The notes below the pieces were generated by a model. The model searched no databases. It had not been told where the DNA came from and saw only the letters and a program-made list of their open reading frames with translations. Shown here piece by piece: positions 1-6,972 of a stretch of 29,093 nucleotides of DNA. Every line of letters begins with the position of its first letter. Position 1 is the stretch's first letter. This stretch comes from DASQVO01 sp035640715 (GTDB lineage: Bacteria > Actinomycetota > Actinomycetes > Streptosporangiales > Streptosporangiaceae): positions 1-29,093 of the forward strand of contig DASQVO010000576.1 of NCBI GenBank assembly GCA_035640715.1. The letters run 5' to 3'. The position numbers and the translations under genes were made by a program.

Positions 1-1
1 G

Positions 2-1735
2 CGCCCGATCGCGGCGGCGTTCACGGTGGCCGCGCCGTCCGGTGCGCGGATCCGGGACCGGCTGCGCCTTCCCCCCGCCGATGCACAGGTCCTCACGATG
101 ATGGGGGAGCATCTGGGCCGGCATCAGCGCGCTGATCTGGCTGAGCGCGTCCGGATCGGGGACGTCCCGGCCGGGGAGAGGCGGCGGGCCGGGCGGAAGA
201 AGGCCCTGACCGTGGTGTCGTCGTCGCGCTGGGCGGGGGCGATGACCCGGGCCGGCGAGGACCAGTACCAGCTGTCCGTGCGCTGCCTGCACGCCGAGCG
301 GGCCAGCCTGCGCCGCGCGATCGGCGTCATCGGCCGGCGCCTGGCGGTGCCGTGCGGGCAGCGCCGCGGCCGGGTGCGCGGCTATGCCAGCCAGGCGGAG
401 CGGTTCCAGAAGCAGCGCCGCCTGCAGGTGCTCAGGGCCCGCCTCGCCCGGGCTGACGCGCGCATCCAGGCTGGGCGGCCGAAGGTTACGGTGGGCGGCA
501 GGCGGCTGCTGAAGGCCCGGCACAACCTCGCCGGCGCCCAGCTCACCAAGCAGCAGTGGCGGCAGCGGTGGGACGCGGCGCGGCTGTTTCTCACCGCCGA
601 CGGCGAGACCGGTGCCCCCTACGGCAACTACACCATCACCGTCGGCCCGCACGACGGCACGGTGCAGGTCGTGCTGCCCGAACCCATGCGGCACCTGGCC
701 AACGCCCCGCGGGGCCGGTACCAGCTGGGCTGCACCGTGCGGTTCACCCATCGCCGCCAGGAGTGGCTGGACCGCGTCACCGCCCACCGCGCCGTGCGGT
801 ACGACATCACCTACGACCCGGTCCGGGACCGCTGGTACCTGGACGCCTCCTGGTCCGCCGGTAAGGCCCCCCTGCCCGCCCTGCAGGAGATCAAGGCCTG
901 CGGCAAGCGGCTGCTGGCGGTGGACCTGAACGCCGGCCACCTGGCCGCCTGCGTCCTGGACTCCCACGGCAACCCGGCCGGCGAGCCGGTCACCGTGCCA
1001 CTGGACCTGGCCGGCCCGGCCAGCACCCGGGACGGCCGGCTGCGCGCCGCGATCAGCGAACTGATCGCCATGGCCCGCGAGCACGGCTGCGCCGGGATCG
1101 CGATCGAGAACCTGGGCTTTGCCGATGCCCGCGCCACCGGCCGGGAAACCATGGGCCGCGGACAGCGCGGGAAGCGGTTCCGCCGCACCGTGGCCGGCCT
1201 CCCCACCGCCCGGTTCCGGGACCGCCTGCGCGGCATGGCCTGCCACGCCGGGCTCGCCGTCATCGCGGCCGACCCGGCCTACACCAGCAGGTGGGGAGAG
1301 CAGCACTGGAAGAAGCCCCTCCAGGGCCAGAGCAAGAAGATGTGCGTCACGCGGCACCACAGCGCCGCGGTGGCGATCGGCAGGCGCGGCCTGGGATACC
1401 GGATCCGGCGACGGCCTGGTGTGACCGGCAGCCACCAGAGGATGGCTGCGCGGAGAGCTACCGGCCAGACCGGGCCCGTCCCCAGGCCACGTGGGACCAC
1501 GAGCCCACCCAGGACAGCGGGCACGCCCCACAACGGCAGTAAGACCCGGCTGGGCCAAGGTGACCAGCTCGTGCTGTTCCCAGCTCCCCAGGACCGTTCG
1601 GGGGAGCACCGGGCCACCCGCCCGGTTCCATATGATGTGGCCAACCCTGGCCAACATCGCCAGGAACGGTGTCGGACCGCGGGGAGCGGGGATATTAGCG
1701 GAAGTCCGGGACGGGGACATCCAGCCGCGCTCTGA
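2..1735 (+). CDS. TnpB-like RuvC-fold protein (IS605 OrfB-related), 5' partial
   Basis: The protein resembles the actinobacterial branch of IS200/IS605 OrfB/TnpB proteins, RNA-guided RuvC-like nucleases in their active forms. Two RuvC acidic positions are visible, counted from the GTG at 26: Asp300 in AVDLN and Glu361 in AIENLG. The third site, normally Asp in a DxNAA context, reads RHHSAAVAIG, with His444 in the Asp position. The zinc-ribbon CxxC pairs are missing; the usual NPAYTSQxC segment reads DPAYTSRWGEQHW. The frame is open to the window edge and the residues before the GTG (AFTVAAPSG) look like family sequence, so the true start is probably outside. The last ~120 residues are basic, Pro/Gly-rich and probably disordered. 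No TnpA partner or IS ends are visible. It is probably a domesticated or non-cleaving relative; family sure, activity unknown. Confidence 0.85.
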   Translation, partial: RPIAAAFTVAAPSGARIRDRLRLPPADAQVLTMMGEHLGRHQRADLAERVRIGDVPAGERRRAGRKKALTVVSSSRWAGAMTRAGEDQYQLSVRCLHAERASLRRAIGVIGRRLAVPCGQRRGRVRGYASQAERFQKQRRLQVLRARLARADARIQAGRPKVTVGGRRLLKARHNLAGAQLTKQQWRQRWDAARLFLTADGETGAPYGNYTITVGPHDGTVQVVLPEPMRHLANAPRGRYQLGCTVRFTHRRQEWLDRVTAHRAVRYDITYDPVRDRWYLDASWSAGKAPLPALQEIKACGKRLLAVDLNAGHLAACVLDSHGNPAGEPVTVPLDLAGPASTRDGRLRAAISELIAMAREHGCAGIAIENLGFADARATGRETMGRGQRGKRFRRTVAGLPTARFRDRLRGMACHAGLAVIAADPAYTSRWGEQHWKKPLQGQSKKMCVTRHHSAAVAIGRRGLGYRIRRRPGVTGSHQRMAARRATGQTGPVPRPRGTTSPPRTAGTPHNGSKTRLGQGDQLVLFPAPQDRSGEHRATRPVPYDVANPGQHRQERCRTAGSGDISGSPGRGHPAAL

Positions 1736-1778
1736 TCACCGCGCGGAACAGTGACGTGACGACATCGGGACGGTCGCT

Positions 1779-2093
1779 ATGGCCAATGCCGCAGCAAACA
1801 ATCAGCCCGCTGGGCCCTGGCCTCAGATGAGGTCCGGGCCGCTCATCGTCGGGGGAGCCCTGGTCGGTGCCGGCGCCGCGGTGGCGCTGGTGGGCCTGGC
1901 CATCGCAGGCTCCCACGTGGCGGCCGCGACCCGGCAGTGGCTCAGGGAACTGGAGACGCCGCCAAGCCAGCTCGCCCGGCTGAAGTGGGAGCAGGCCAAG
2001 ACTGCAGCGGCGGCGGGCGCGAACTCCTGGCAGACGCACCCCAACGCCAAGATCCGGATCCTGGCCCGCCGGTCCGGCTCCGGCCGGGCCTAA
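1779..2093 (+). CDS. Small membrane protein, actinobacterial hypothetical
   Basis: This 104-residue protein has a Gly/Ala-rich hydrophobic segment at about residues 22-50 (VGGALVGAGAAVALVGLAIAG), enough for one long or two short membrane spans, followed by a hydrophilic tail with RQWLRELETPP and an Ala-rich stretch. I recall similar small proteins from many actinomycetes, with a conserved Trp-Arg-Glu-Leu plus Pro-Pro region after the membrane part; no function is known to me. It starts 43 bases after the TnpB-like gene on the same strand, with a weak purine-rich stretch before ATG. Coding character is good, since the hydrophobic block and polar tail are coherent. The role cannot be inferred. 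Confidence 0.6.
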   Translation: MANAAANNQPAGPWPQMRSGPLIVGGALVGAGAAVALVGLAIAGSHVAAATRQWLRELETPPSQLARLKWEQAKTAAAAGANSWQTHPNAKIRILARRSGSGRA

Positions 2094-2158
2094 CCGCCGT
2101 GCCGGAAGGCCCGCAACCTCGGCACTAAATCGAACACCGTAGTCCAGTCAAAGCGGCG

Positions 2159-2379
2159 TCAGGGCTGGGGCATGACCGGCAGTGCGACATGGCTCGGATG
2201 CCGTGCATCGAAGTGGACGCCGAACCGGCAGGGCAGCCCCCTGGTCGCCGCTGCGAACGGATCGGCCGTGCCGAAGTTGCGCACGTAGCGCGGGAACGAG
2301 CCCCCGCTGATCTGCACGCGGATCCGGTGGCCGGCCCGCACCGCGGCTCGGCACCAGCCGCCCGGCAGGATTCTTCCGG
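2159..2379 (-). pseudogene. CocE/NonD-family hydrolase, C-terminal stub
   Basis: The frame read leftwards from about 2379 encodes the closing beta-sandwich of X-Pro dipeptidyl-peptidase/CocE-NonD acylhydrolases: AGHRIRVQISGGSFPRY, then NFGTADPF, then HPSHVALPV and a stop at 2159. In this family those segments are the last ~70 residues of a ~550-residue enzyme. The alpha/beta-hydrolase domain with the catalytic Ser, Asp and His is absent; upstream of 2380 the DNA encodes the SnoaL-like gene in another frame. The remnant therefore begins right at the TGA of that gene and has no start or ribosome site of its own. It is a deletion relic and very unlikely to give a working product. Confidence 0.7.
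2264..2280. repeat. 17-base direct repeat, copy 1
   Basis: GGCCGTGCCGAAGTTGC occurs here inside the hydrolase remnant and again at 2880-2896. The two copies flank the SnoaL-like gene and its promoter. On the minus strand both read through Asn-Phe-Gly-Thr-Ala codons. Confidence 0.6.
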
Positions 2380-2835
2380 TCACGGCGTGGTGAGCGTGGC
2401 CAGCGCGCGATCGGGCTCCCAGTGGGCGCGAATGGAGGTGATCAGGCCGTCGTCGTCGACCGTATAGATGGTCACGCACTCTACCGTCATGGTCGCTCCG
2501 CCGTCGAGCGTCATTGTGATGGTGAGAATGTTGGCGCAGCACGGCCCGTTGGCAAAGGAGTCCCTGACCTGGAAGTGGTAGCGGCTCACCATGCTGAGGT
2601 GCTTGTCCCAGAACCTGCCGATCCCCTCGTGCCCGCGGTGCCCCTTGCCTTCGGGGTCGAGCATCGACGGGCCAACGGGATCCTCCACAAAGGCGTCTGG
2701 GGTGAACAGGCCGAGCCAGTCGCTCTTGCGCCCGGCGGCGACCGCGGCCATGGAGTGCTGCGCTGCCCGGCGTGCGGGGTGGTCGCCGTCGGGGGCGTCC
2801 CAGCTGACGGTGCTATCGGCAAGAGATTCGATCAC
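2380..2835 (-). CDS. SnoaL-like / NTF2-fold protein
   Basis: This 151-residue protein has the layout of the SnoaL/NTF2/ketosteroid-isomerase-like superfamily, a small cone-shaped alpha+beta fold that binds hydrophobic ligands. Visible marks are an N-terminal helix pair (HSMAAVAAGRKSDWLGLF), the TPDAFVEDPVGPS stretch where the family often places a catalytic acid, the helix HRGHEGIGRFWDKH, and beta strands ending in TIYTVDDDGLITSIRAHWEPD. It starts at GTG 2835; the inferred -10 box ends only six bases upstream, so the message is probably leaderless. A KstR-like operator overlaps that promoter, which fits a lipid or steroid-related role. The substrate is unknown; limonene-epoxide-hydrolase-like or isomerase functions are equally possible. 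The next gene leftwards is a hydrolase relic. Confidence 0.85.
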   Translation of the reverse strand: MIESLADSTVSWDAPDGDHPARRAAQHSMAAVAAGRKSDWLGLFTPDAFVEDPVGPSMLDPEGKGHRGHEGIGRFWDKHLSMVSRYHFQVRDSFANGPCCANILTITMTLDGGATMTVECVTIYTVDDDGLITSIRAHWEPDRALATLTTP

Positions 2836-2841
2836 TCTAAA

Positions 2842-2869
2842 ACTGTAACCTGTTCTATTTTTCGGTCAA
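2842..2869 (-). promoter_or_regulatory. Promoter of the SnoaL-like gene with KstR-like box
   Basis: On the minus strand, TTGACC (2869-2864), a 16-base spacer and TACAGT (2847-2842) form a good sigma70-type promoter. The start GTG begins six bases beyond the -10, so transcription probably starts on or next to it. The 14-mer TAGAACAGGTTACA (2857-2844) fits the published KstR pattern TnnAACnnGTTnnA at every defined position and covers the -10. KstR is a TetR-family repressor of sterol catabolism. No kstR gene lies in this window, so the link to KstR is inference from the motif. Confidence 0.6.
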
Positions 2870-2879
2870 GGGCCGACCG

Positions 2880-2896
2880 GGCCGTGCCGAAGTTGC
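2880..2896. repeat. 17-base direct repeat, copy 2
   Basis: This is an identical copy of the 17-mer at 2264-2280. Here it lies just upstream of the SnoaL-like promoter and forms the start of a 22-codon frame on the minus strand (ATG AGC AAC TTC GGC) whose TGA overlaps the GTG start of the SnoaL-like gene. Confidence 0.55.
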
Positions 2897-2945
2897 TCAT
2901 CAATCTCAGAATCAGTGCTGAGGATGACGCGGCGGCGTCCCGGGC

Positions 2946-3746
2946 TCACGCCCGCGCGCCGCCGTCGACCCGGAGGACCGTGCCGGTCACGTAGGAGGAG
3001 CGGTCGCTGAGGAGCCAGACGGCGGCCTGGGCGATCTCGTCGGGGTCAGCCGCGCGCCGCAGCGGGGTTTGCGCAGTGAGCCGCTCGACGATGCCGGGGG
3101 AGTTTTCGTTCCATTCACGCATCATCTCGGTCAGCGTGGCGCCGGGTGCGATGGCGTTGACGCGGATGCCTTCCGGGCCGTAGGTGACGGCAGCCGACTC
3201 GGTGAGGCTGTTGACCGCCCGCTTCATCGCACCGTAGGCGGGCAACTCGGGGTTGCCCATCAAGCTGCCGACGCTGGAGTTGTTGACGATAGCCCCCGTC
3301 CCGGCGGTAGCCCGGATGGCGGCGACTTCAGCAGTCATGGCCAGCCACGGGCCCTTGAGGTTCACGGCGTAGACGTGGTCGAAGTCGGCCTCGCGCACCT
3401 GGTCCATCGGGCCGGGCGGCACGATCGTCGCGCCATTGTTGAAGGCGACGTCGAGCCGGCCGTACAGGTCCACGGCGCGGTCGACGGCGGCGCGCACACT
3501 GGTCGCGTCGGCCAGGTCGCACACGACGTAGTCCGCGGTGCCGCCGGCCGCCCGGACCTCCTCGGTCACCGACTTCAGCTGATCTTCCGTTCTGGCCGCG
3601 AGCAGCACTCGGGCGCCCTCCCGGGCGAACAGCCGCGCCGCGGCGGCGCCGATGCCGCGACCGGCGCCGGTGATAAAGGCGACCTTGCCGGCCAGCAGGC
3701 CCAGGCCGGTGGGGGTGGATTCGTCGATGGTCGATGTGCTGTCCAT
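2946..3746 (-). CDS. Short-chain dehydrogenase/reductase (classical SDR)
   Basis: This 266-residue protein is a complete classical SDR, an NAD(P)H-dependent oxidoreductase with a Rossmann fold. It shows the cofactor motif TGAGRGIG (residues 26-33), the CDLAD acidic site near 76-80, NNGA at 103-106, the active-site Asn129 (AVNLKG), Ser158, Tyr171 and Lys175 (YGAMK), and the C-terminal SYVTGTVLRVDGG. The Arg at 52 (AART) suggests an NADP(H) preference. The frame is open far upstream, but ATG 3746 gives the normal family length and lies outside the operator palindrome; AGGAT lies a suitable distance upstream. It is divergent from the MmyB-type regulator with an 87-base gap, a common actinomycete arrangement in which the regulator represses its neighbour. 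The substrate is not predictable. Confidence 0.93.
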   Translation of the reverse strand: MDSTSTIDESTPTGLGLLAGKVAFITGAGRGIGAAAARLFAREGARVLLAARTEDQLKSVTEEVRAAGGTADYVVCDLADATSVRAAVDRAVDLYGRLDVAFNNGATIVPPGPMDQVREADFDHVYAVNLKGPWLAMTAEVAAIRATAGTGAIVNNSSVGSLMGNPELPAYGAMKRAVNSLTESAAVTYGPEGIRVNAIAPGATLTEMMREWNENSPGIVERLTAQTPLRRAADPDEIAQAAVWLLSDRSSYVTGTVLRVDGGARA

Positions 3747-3777
3747 GGCAGTGATCCTGCGTCCGGCCGTCGAGCGT

Positions 3778-3802
3778 ATCCAGGCACCGGCGGTACCTGG
3801 AT
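3778..3802. promoter_or_regulatory. Operator-like palindrome between SDR and MmyB-type regulator
   Basis: ATCCAGGCACC (3778-3788) and GGTACCTGGAT (3792-3802) are complementary at 10 of 11 positions around a GGC centre. The element sits midway between the divergent starts, where a repressor would control both genes. It is probably the binding site of the regulator starting at 3834. Confidence 0.7.
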
Positions 3803-3821
3803 GAGTTCGACGGCATCCGCG

Positions 3822-3836
3822 CACACTGGGAGTGTG
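3822..3836. promoter_or_regulatory. Second palindrome over the regulator start codon
   Basis: CACACT (3822-3827) and AGTGTG (3831-3836) are perfectly complementary around GGG. The right arm contains the GTG start of the regulator gene and the GGGAG that would be its only ribosome-binding-like sequence. It could be a second operator half or a hairpin limiting translation. Confidence 0.45.
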
Positions 3837-4685
3837 GACAGACGAGAACTGGCCGCTTTCCTGCGCAGCAGGCGTGAGCGGATCACCCCCGCCGACGTGG
3901 GGCTGCCCGCCGGGCCGCGCCGCCGCACTCCGGGACTGCGCCGCGAGGAAGTGGCGCAGCTGGCGTTCATCTCGACCGAGTACTACACACGCCTGGAGCA
4001 GGCCCGCGCCCCGCGTCCCTCGCGCGAGGTGCTGGCCGGTCTGGCCCGGGCCCTGCGCCTGCCGGATGCCGAGCGCGCCCACCTCCACCACCTCGCCGGC
4101 GCCCCGCCCGGCCCGCCGCCCGGGCCCTCCCGTCAGGTGCGGCAGAGCATCCTCGACCTGCTGCACCGGCTGCCGCAGGCCGCCGCGATCGTGGTGTCCG
4201 CAACGTATGAGGTGATCGCCTGGAACGATCTTGCGACCGCCCTCATGGAAGACTTCTCCGCCCTGCCGCGGCGTGAGCGCAACCTCGTGCGCCGCGTTTT
4301 CCTCGGGCCGCACCCACAGGGGCGCCGGTTGTACGGAGTGTCGGACGCTGACGCGTTCGCCCGCAGCTCGGCCCAGGACCTGCGCGCCACTGCCGCCCGC
4401 TACCCTGACGACCCCGAGGTGACCGGGCTGGTGACCGAACTCCTCTCCGGCAGCCAGGAGTTCGCCCGGCTGTGGGCCTCCCACGACGTGTGCGCCGAAC
4501 CCTCACTGTGCAAAACCTTCCAGCATCCGCTGGTCGGTCCCGTCACCGTCAACTGCGACGTCCTCGATATCGCTGATCGGGACCAGCGGGTCGTGATCTA
4601 CACCGCCGATCCCGGCTCGCCGTCCGAGAAAGCGCTGCGGCTGCTGTCGGTCATCGGCACCCAGCGCATGGATGTGCCCGGCTGA
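3834..4685 (+). CDS. XRE-family regulator with MmyB-like ligand-binding domain
   Basis: This 283-residue DNA-binding protein has an N-terminal helix-turn-helix of the XRE type (residues ~1-75): DRRELAAFLRSRRERI, GLRREEVAQLA and YYTRLEQARAPRPS. A MmyB-like PAS-related domain follows (~95-280) with the family marks VIAWNDLATAL, NLVRRVFLGP, DPEVTGLVTELL, FARLWASHDV and the closing KTFQHPLVGPVTVNCDVL. MmyB-type domains are thought to bind fatty-acid-like or other small ligands. GTG 3834 was chosen because homologs begin with the MDRRELA type of sequence; the in-frame ATG at 3801 lies inside the operator palindrome and adds an unrelated peptide. It probably represses itself and the divergent SDR. 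Confidence 0.92.
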   Translation: MDRRELAAFLRSRRERITPADVGLPAGPRRRTPGLRREEVAQLAFISTEYYTRLEQARAPRPSREVLAGLARALRLPDAERAHLHHLAGAPPGPPPGPSRQVRQSILDLLHRLPQAAAIVVSATYEVIAWNDLATALMEDFSALPRRERNLVRRVFLGPHPQGRRLYGVSDADAFARSSAQDLRATAARYPDDPEVTGLVTELLSGSQEFARLWASHDVCAEPSLCKTFQHPLVGPVTVNCDVLDIADRDQRVVIYTADPGSPSEKALRLLSVIGTQRMDVPG

Positions 4686-5160
4686 GCCGCGCCGGGCCGC
4701 GTTCCAGTTGCGGCGGCATCGACCATCAGGGCTCGTTCGATTGGACACCCGGAACGGTGCCGCCATGGATTTGACGCCCTATCAGGCCGCATTGGCGGTA
4801 GAACGTCACGGCTGCCCGAACTTGTGACGCGCCCACCGGCAGCGCCCGCCGCCGGGACGGGTGATCGAAACCGACATCAAGCAGCGCAGAATCCGCCGTT
4901 ATCCCCGCAACTGTTGTCCATCATCGAACATAAATTGCCAAGTCCAACCATCCCGGATCTCGAGCGCACGGTCGCTACACGCCATCGTAGCCGCGCAGTG
5001 TAGCAATCGGATGGCCTTTTTACCTGCTTTTGGACTTATCTGCACTTTGTGCCTAGGCTGCCCAGCTGTTAGGCGCTCCGAAGGTTTTCAGCACCATATG
5101 CACCGCATGCACCTGCATGTAGCCTTCCCGGTGAGCGCGCCCTGCTCGGAAAGGAGCCCA
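4686..5160. other. Intergenic region and leader of the LysM/Rpf-like gene
   Basis: No convincing gene is present. A frame from 4861 runs into the LysM protein but reads as non-coding until 5161. The region holds a perfect 7-base inverted repeat, GCTACAC (4974-4980) with GTGTAGC (4998-5004), and a sigma70-type promoter at 5030-5059. I looked for the c-di-AMP (ydaO-type) riboswitch that often precedes actinobacterial Rpf and LysM genes; its GGGGGACCCA and GCTAACCTCG landmarks are absent. Confidence 0.6.
5030..5059 (+). promoter_or_regulatory. Probable promoter of the LysM/Rpf-like gene
   Basis: TTGGAC (5030-5035), an 18-base spacer and TAGGCT (5054-5059) match the actinobacterial sigma70 pattern TTGnCn/TAnnnT. 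The surrounding DNA is AT-rich for this genome. It would give a leader of about 95 bases. Confidence 0.5.
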
Positions 5161-5997
5161 TTGGGCTGCCCAGGTAAACCATCACGTATCCGGCTCCCGC
5201 ACCGGCTGCCGAATGCCGCCGCCCCCGCCCTCTTCGGCGTGGCAGCGGCGTTTTGCTTGTCAGCGCAGGTATCTGCGGGACCGGCGGCCGCCCAGTCAAC
5301 CGTGCATCACGCCGCGGTACTGGACGCCGCCAACCGGCCGGCCCCTTCGCCCGCACAGCTGACATCAGCGACCCGGCGGGCAGCGGAGCAAAAGCCGGAC
5401 TCGGGCCTGCTGGCCCAGTACACAGTGAGGCCAGGTGACTCGCTTAGCGCGATCGCCGGGCGCTTCTATCACAACCCAGACGCGTGGCCGGTCCTTTACT
5501 GGGCCAACCGCAGCCAGATCGGCTGGGCGGACGACATCCAGGCCGGTCTGGTTCTGCGCATCCCGGCCGCGCCCGCCCGGATACCCAGCGCGCCGACGCT
5601 GCTCGGGCCGCCTGCGCCGCAGGCCCCGGCCGCCGCGAACGACACATCGGCGGACACAAGCCCGGCCAGTGCGCCCGTGCAGGCCGCTCCGGCGCAACCT
5701 GCTCCTGCGGAAGCCGCTCCCGTGCAGGCCGCCGCGGCGGCTAGCACCTATTCGGGTGCCACGCCGGGCGGTTCGTTCGGCCAGTGCGTGGTCGCCCGCG
5801 AATCCGGCGGCAACGCCCAGGTCATGAACGCCAGCGGCCACTACGGCCTCTACCAGTTCAGCGCGTCAACGTGGGCTGCCTACGGGGGTTCCCCAGCTGA
5901 CTTCGGCCATGCCAGCGTGGCCGAGCAGAACCAGGTGTTCGCCAGCGCACTCGCCCAGGGCGGCCAGTCCAACTGGTCACCCTACGACGGCTGCTGA
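5161..5997 (+). CDS. Secreted LysM protein with Rpf-like transglycosylase domain
   Basis: The 278-residue exported protein should bind and cut peptidoglycan. It has a signal peptide (basic start, then AAAPALFGVAAAFCLSAQVSAG, residues ~18-40, cleavage near AAAQ), one LysM domain (~86-135: YTVRPGDSLSAIAGRFY, WPVLYWANRSQI, IQAGLVLRIP), a long Pro/Ala linker rich in Gln, and a C-terminal transglycosylase-like domain (~200-278). The latter has the catalytic Glu214 in VARESGGN, then HYGLYQFSASTW, related to resuscitation-promoting factors. TTG 5161 was chosen because GGAAAGGAG ends four bases upstream and it places the signal peptide at the N-terminus. Two hairpins follow the stop. Similar proteins act in growth and spore germination; this role is inferred. 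Confidence 0.9.
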   Translation: MGCPGKPSRIRLPHRLPNAAAPALFGVAAAFCLSAQVSAGPAAAQSTVHHAAVLDAANRPAPSPAQLTSATRRAAEQKPDSGLLAQYTVRPGDSLSAIAGRFYHNPDAWPVLYWANRSQIGWADDIQAGLVLRIPAAPARIPSAPTLLGPPAPQAPAAANDTSADTSPASAPVQAAPAQPAPAEAAPVQAAAAASTYSGATPGGSFGQCVVARESGGNAQVMNASGHYGLYQFSASTWAAYGGSPADFGHASVAEQNQVFASALAQGGQSNWSPYDGC

Positions 5998-6001
5998 CCC
6001 A

Positions 6002-6023
6002 CGTCGGCGTATCGCCGCCGACG
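6002..6023 (+). terminator. Hairpin after the LysM/Rpf-like gene
   Basis: CGTCGGCG (6002-6009) pairs perfectly with CGCCGACG (6016-6023) across a six-base loop, starting five bases after the stop codon. There is no T-tract, as is usual in high-GC actinobacteria. Confidence 0.6.
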
Positions 6024-6050
6024 GTTAGCAGCACCGCTAAGGCGTGTTGC

Positions 6051-6089
6051 AGACGGGCGGGCCAGCGGCTCATCGCCGCTGGCCCGTCT
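6051..6089. terminator. Long hairpin between convergent genes
   Basis: GGGCCAGCGGC (6059-6069) pairs perfectly with GCCGCTGGCCC (6075-6085) over a five-base loop. AGACGGGC (6051-6058) can also pair with GCCCGTCT (6082-6089). Lying between convergent genes ending at 5997 and 6118, it can act in both directions. Confidence 0.7.
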
Positions 6090-6117
6090 GCCCGTTCTGC
6101 CTCGTCAACAGGAGAGG

Positions 6118-6972
6118 TCAGAAGCGGTGCCGGGGGTGGCTGAAGCTGCCCCCGATGATCTGCTGCAGCAGCGAGATAAGGCTATGCGGGTCTGGCACCG
6201 TCACGTCAGTGATCTCCGCGAGCGGGCTTATTCCGGAGGGGCTTATTGCGACCGCCAGCTTAGGCCGGCCGCTGCGGTCAGACCATGCATTCACCTCCTG
6301 CACGGCGGGCAGGTCACCGACGTCGTCGCCTGCATAGAATGCTGCTGCCGTCTCGTCGCTGATAAGCTCGCGGATCGCTGTGCCTTTGTCAGTACCCGGG
6401 ATGCAGATCTCGAGCACTTCTTTGCCCGGGCGCGCCTCTAGCCCTACGGCTGCTGCGGCTTCAGCTACCGGTGCGCGCAGCGCCTGGAGATGGCGATCCG
6501 GTTCGGCGGTGAGACGCGTGTGTATGACGAGTGACAGTTCTTTGTCCTCGATCCATATCGCGGCATCGTGAGCAATGCTGGTCAAGAGCTTGGGAAGGCT
6601 CCGGCGAAGCTCACCGATGCCCGGGGGAGGCGCCGGCGCGCGGAGCCGCCCGTTCTCCCACCGCTCGACGCCGTGAAGGCCGTATATGACGATGCCAGGT
6701 ACGGCATCGAAGCCGCTGATGCGGAGGATCGATGCCACGCTCCGGCCTGTCACGATGGCGAGAGTTGCACCAGTTGCGCGCACCTCCTGCAGGATGTTCC
6801 TGGCGCCTGCAATCGGACGTGCGTCGTCGGGGTGGGCCGATATCGGTGCGAGCGTGCCGTCGAAATCGAGCGCCACCAGCGCAGACGAAAGCGCAGCACG
6901 CAGAGGGAACAGGTCGGTCAGCACACCGGCACCGTCGCCGGCGGCACCAGATGCCGCGATGTCATAGCTCAC
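6118..6972 (-). CDS. otsB: Trehalose-6-phosphate phosphatase family protein (HAD)
   Basis: This 284-residue HAD-superfamily phosphatase matches OtsB, which removes phosphate from trehalose 6-phosphate. Visible are the nucleophile motif DFDGTLAPI (Asp36, Asp38), the IVTGRS segment (motif II), YGLHGVERW, the cap motif IEDKELSLVIHTR, and the late acidic motif AGDDVGDL. It starts at GTG 6972; the GTGA overlaps the TGA of the polyol dehydrogenase gene, so the two are translationally coupled. No trehalose-phosphate synthase is nearby; finding OtsB as last gene of a polyol operon is unusual and may mean it acts on another sugar phosphate. Family assignment is firm, substrate less so. It ends facing the LysM gene across a two-way hairpin. 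Confidence 0.9.
   Translation of the reverse strand: MSYDIAASGAAGDGAGVLTDLFPLRAALSSALVALDFDGTLAPISAHPDDARPIAGARNILQEVRATGATLAIVTGRSVASILRISGFDAVPGIVIYGLHGVERWENGRLRAPAPPPGIGELRRSLPKLLTSIAHDAAIWIEDKELSLVIHTRLTAEPDRHLQALRAPVAEAAAAVGLEARPGKEVLEICIPGTDKGTAIRELISDETAAAFYAGDDVGDLPAVQEVNAWSDRSGRPKLAVAISPSGISPLAEITDVTVPDPHSLISLLQQIIGGSFSHPRHRF

Noticed and set aside
3747..4484. Minus-strand extension of the SDR frame to 512 residues
   Set aside because: It shadows the MmyB-type regulator, and the SDR cofactor motif sits at the normal distance from ATG 3746.
4765..4827. 20-codon frame MDLTPYQAALAVERHG
   Set aside because: It has no ribosome site, no recognised family and no operon context; chance is the simplest explanation.
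4861..5160. N-terminal extension of the LysM protein (378-residue frame)
   Set aside because: The added residues lack family resemblance and would bury the signal peptide, and the best ribosome site in the area points to TTG 5161.
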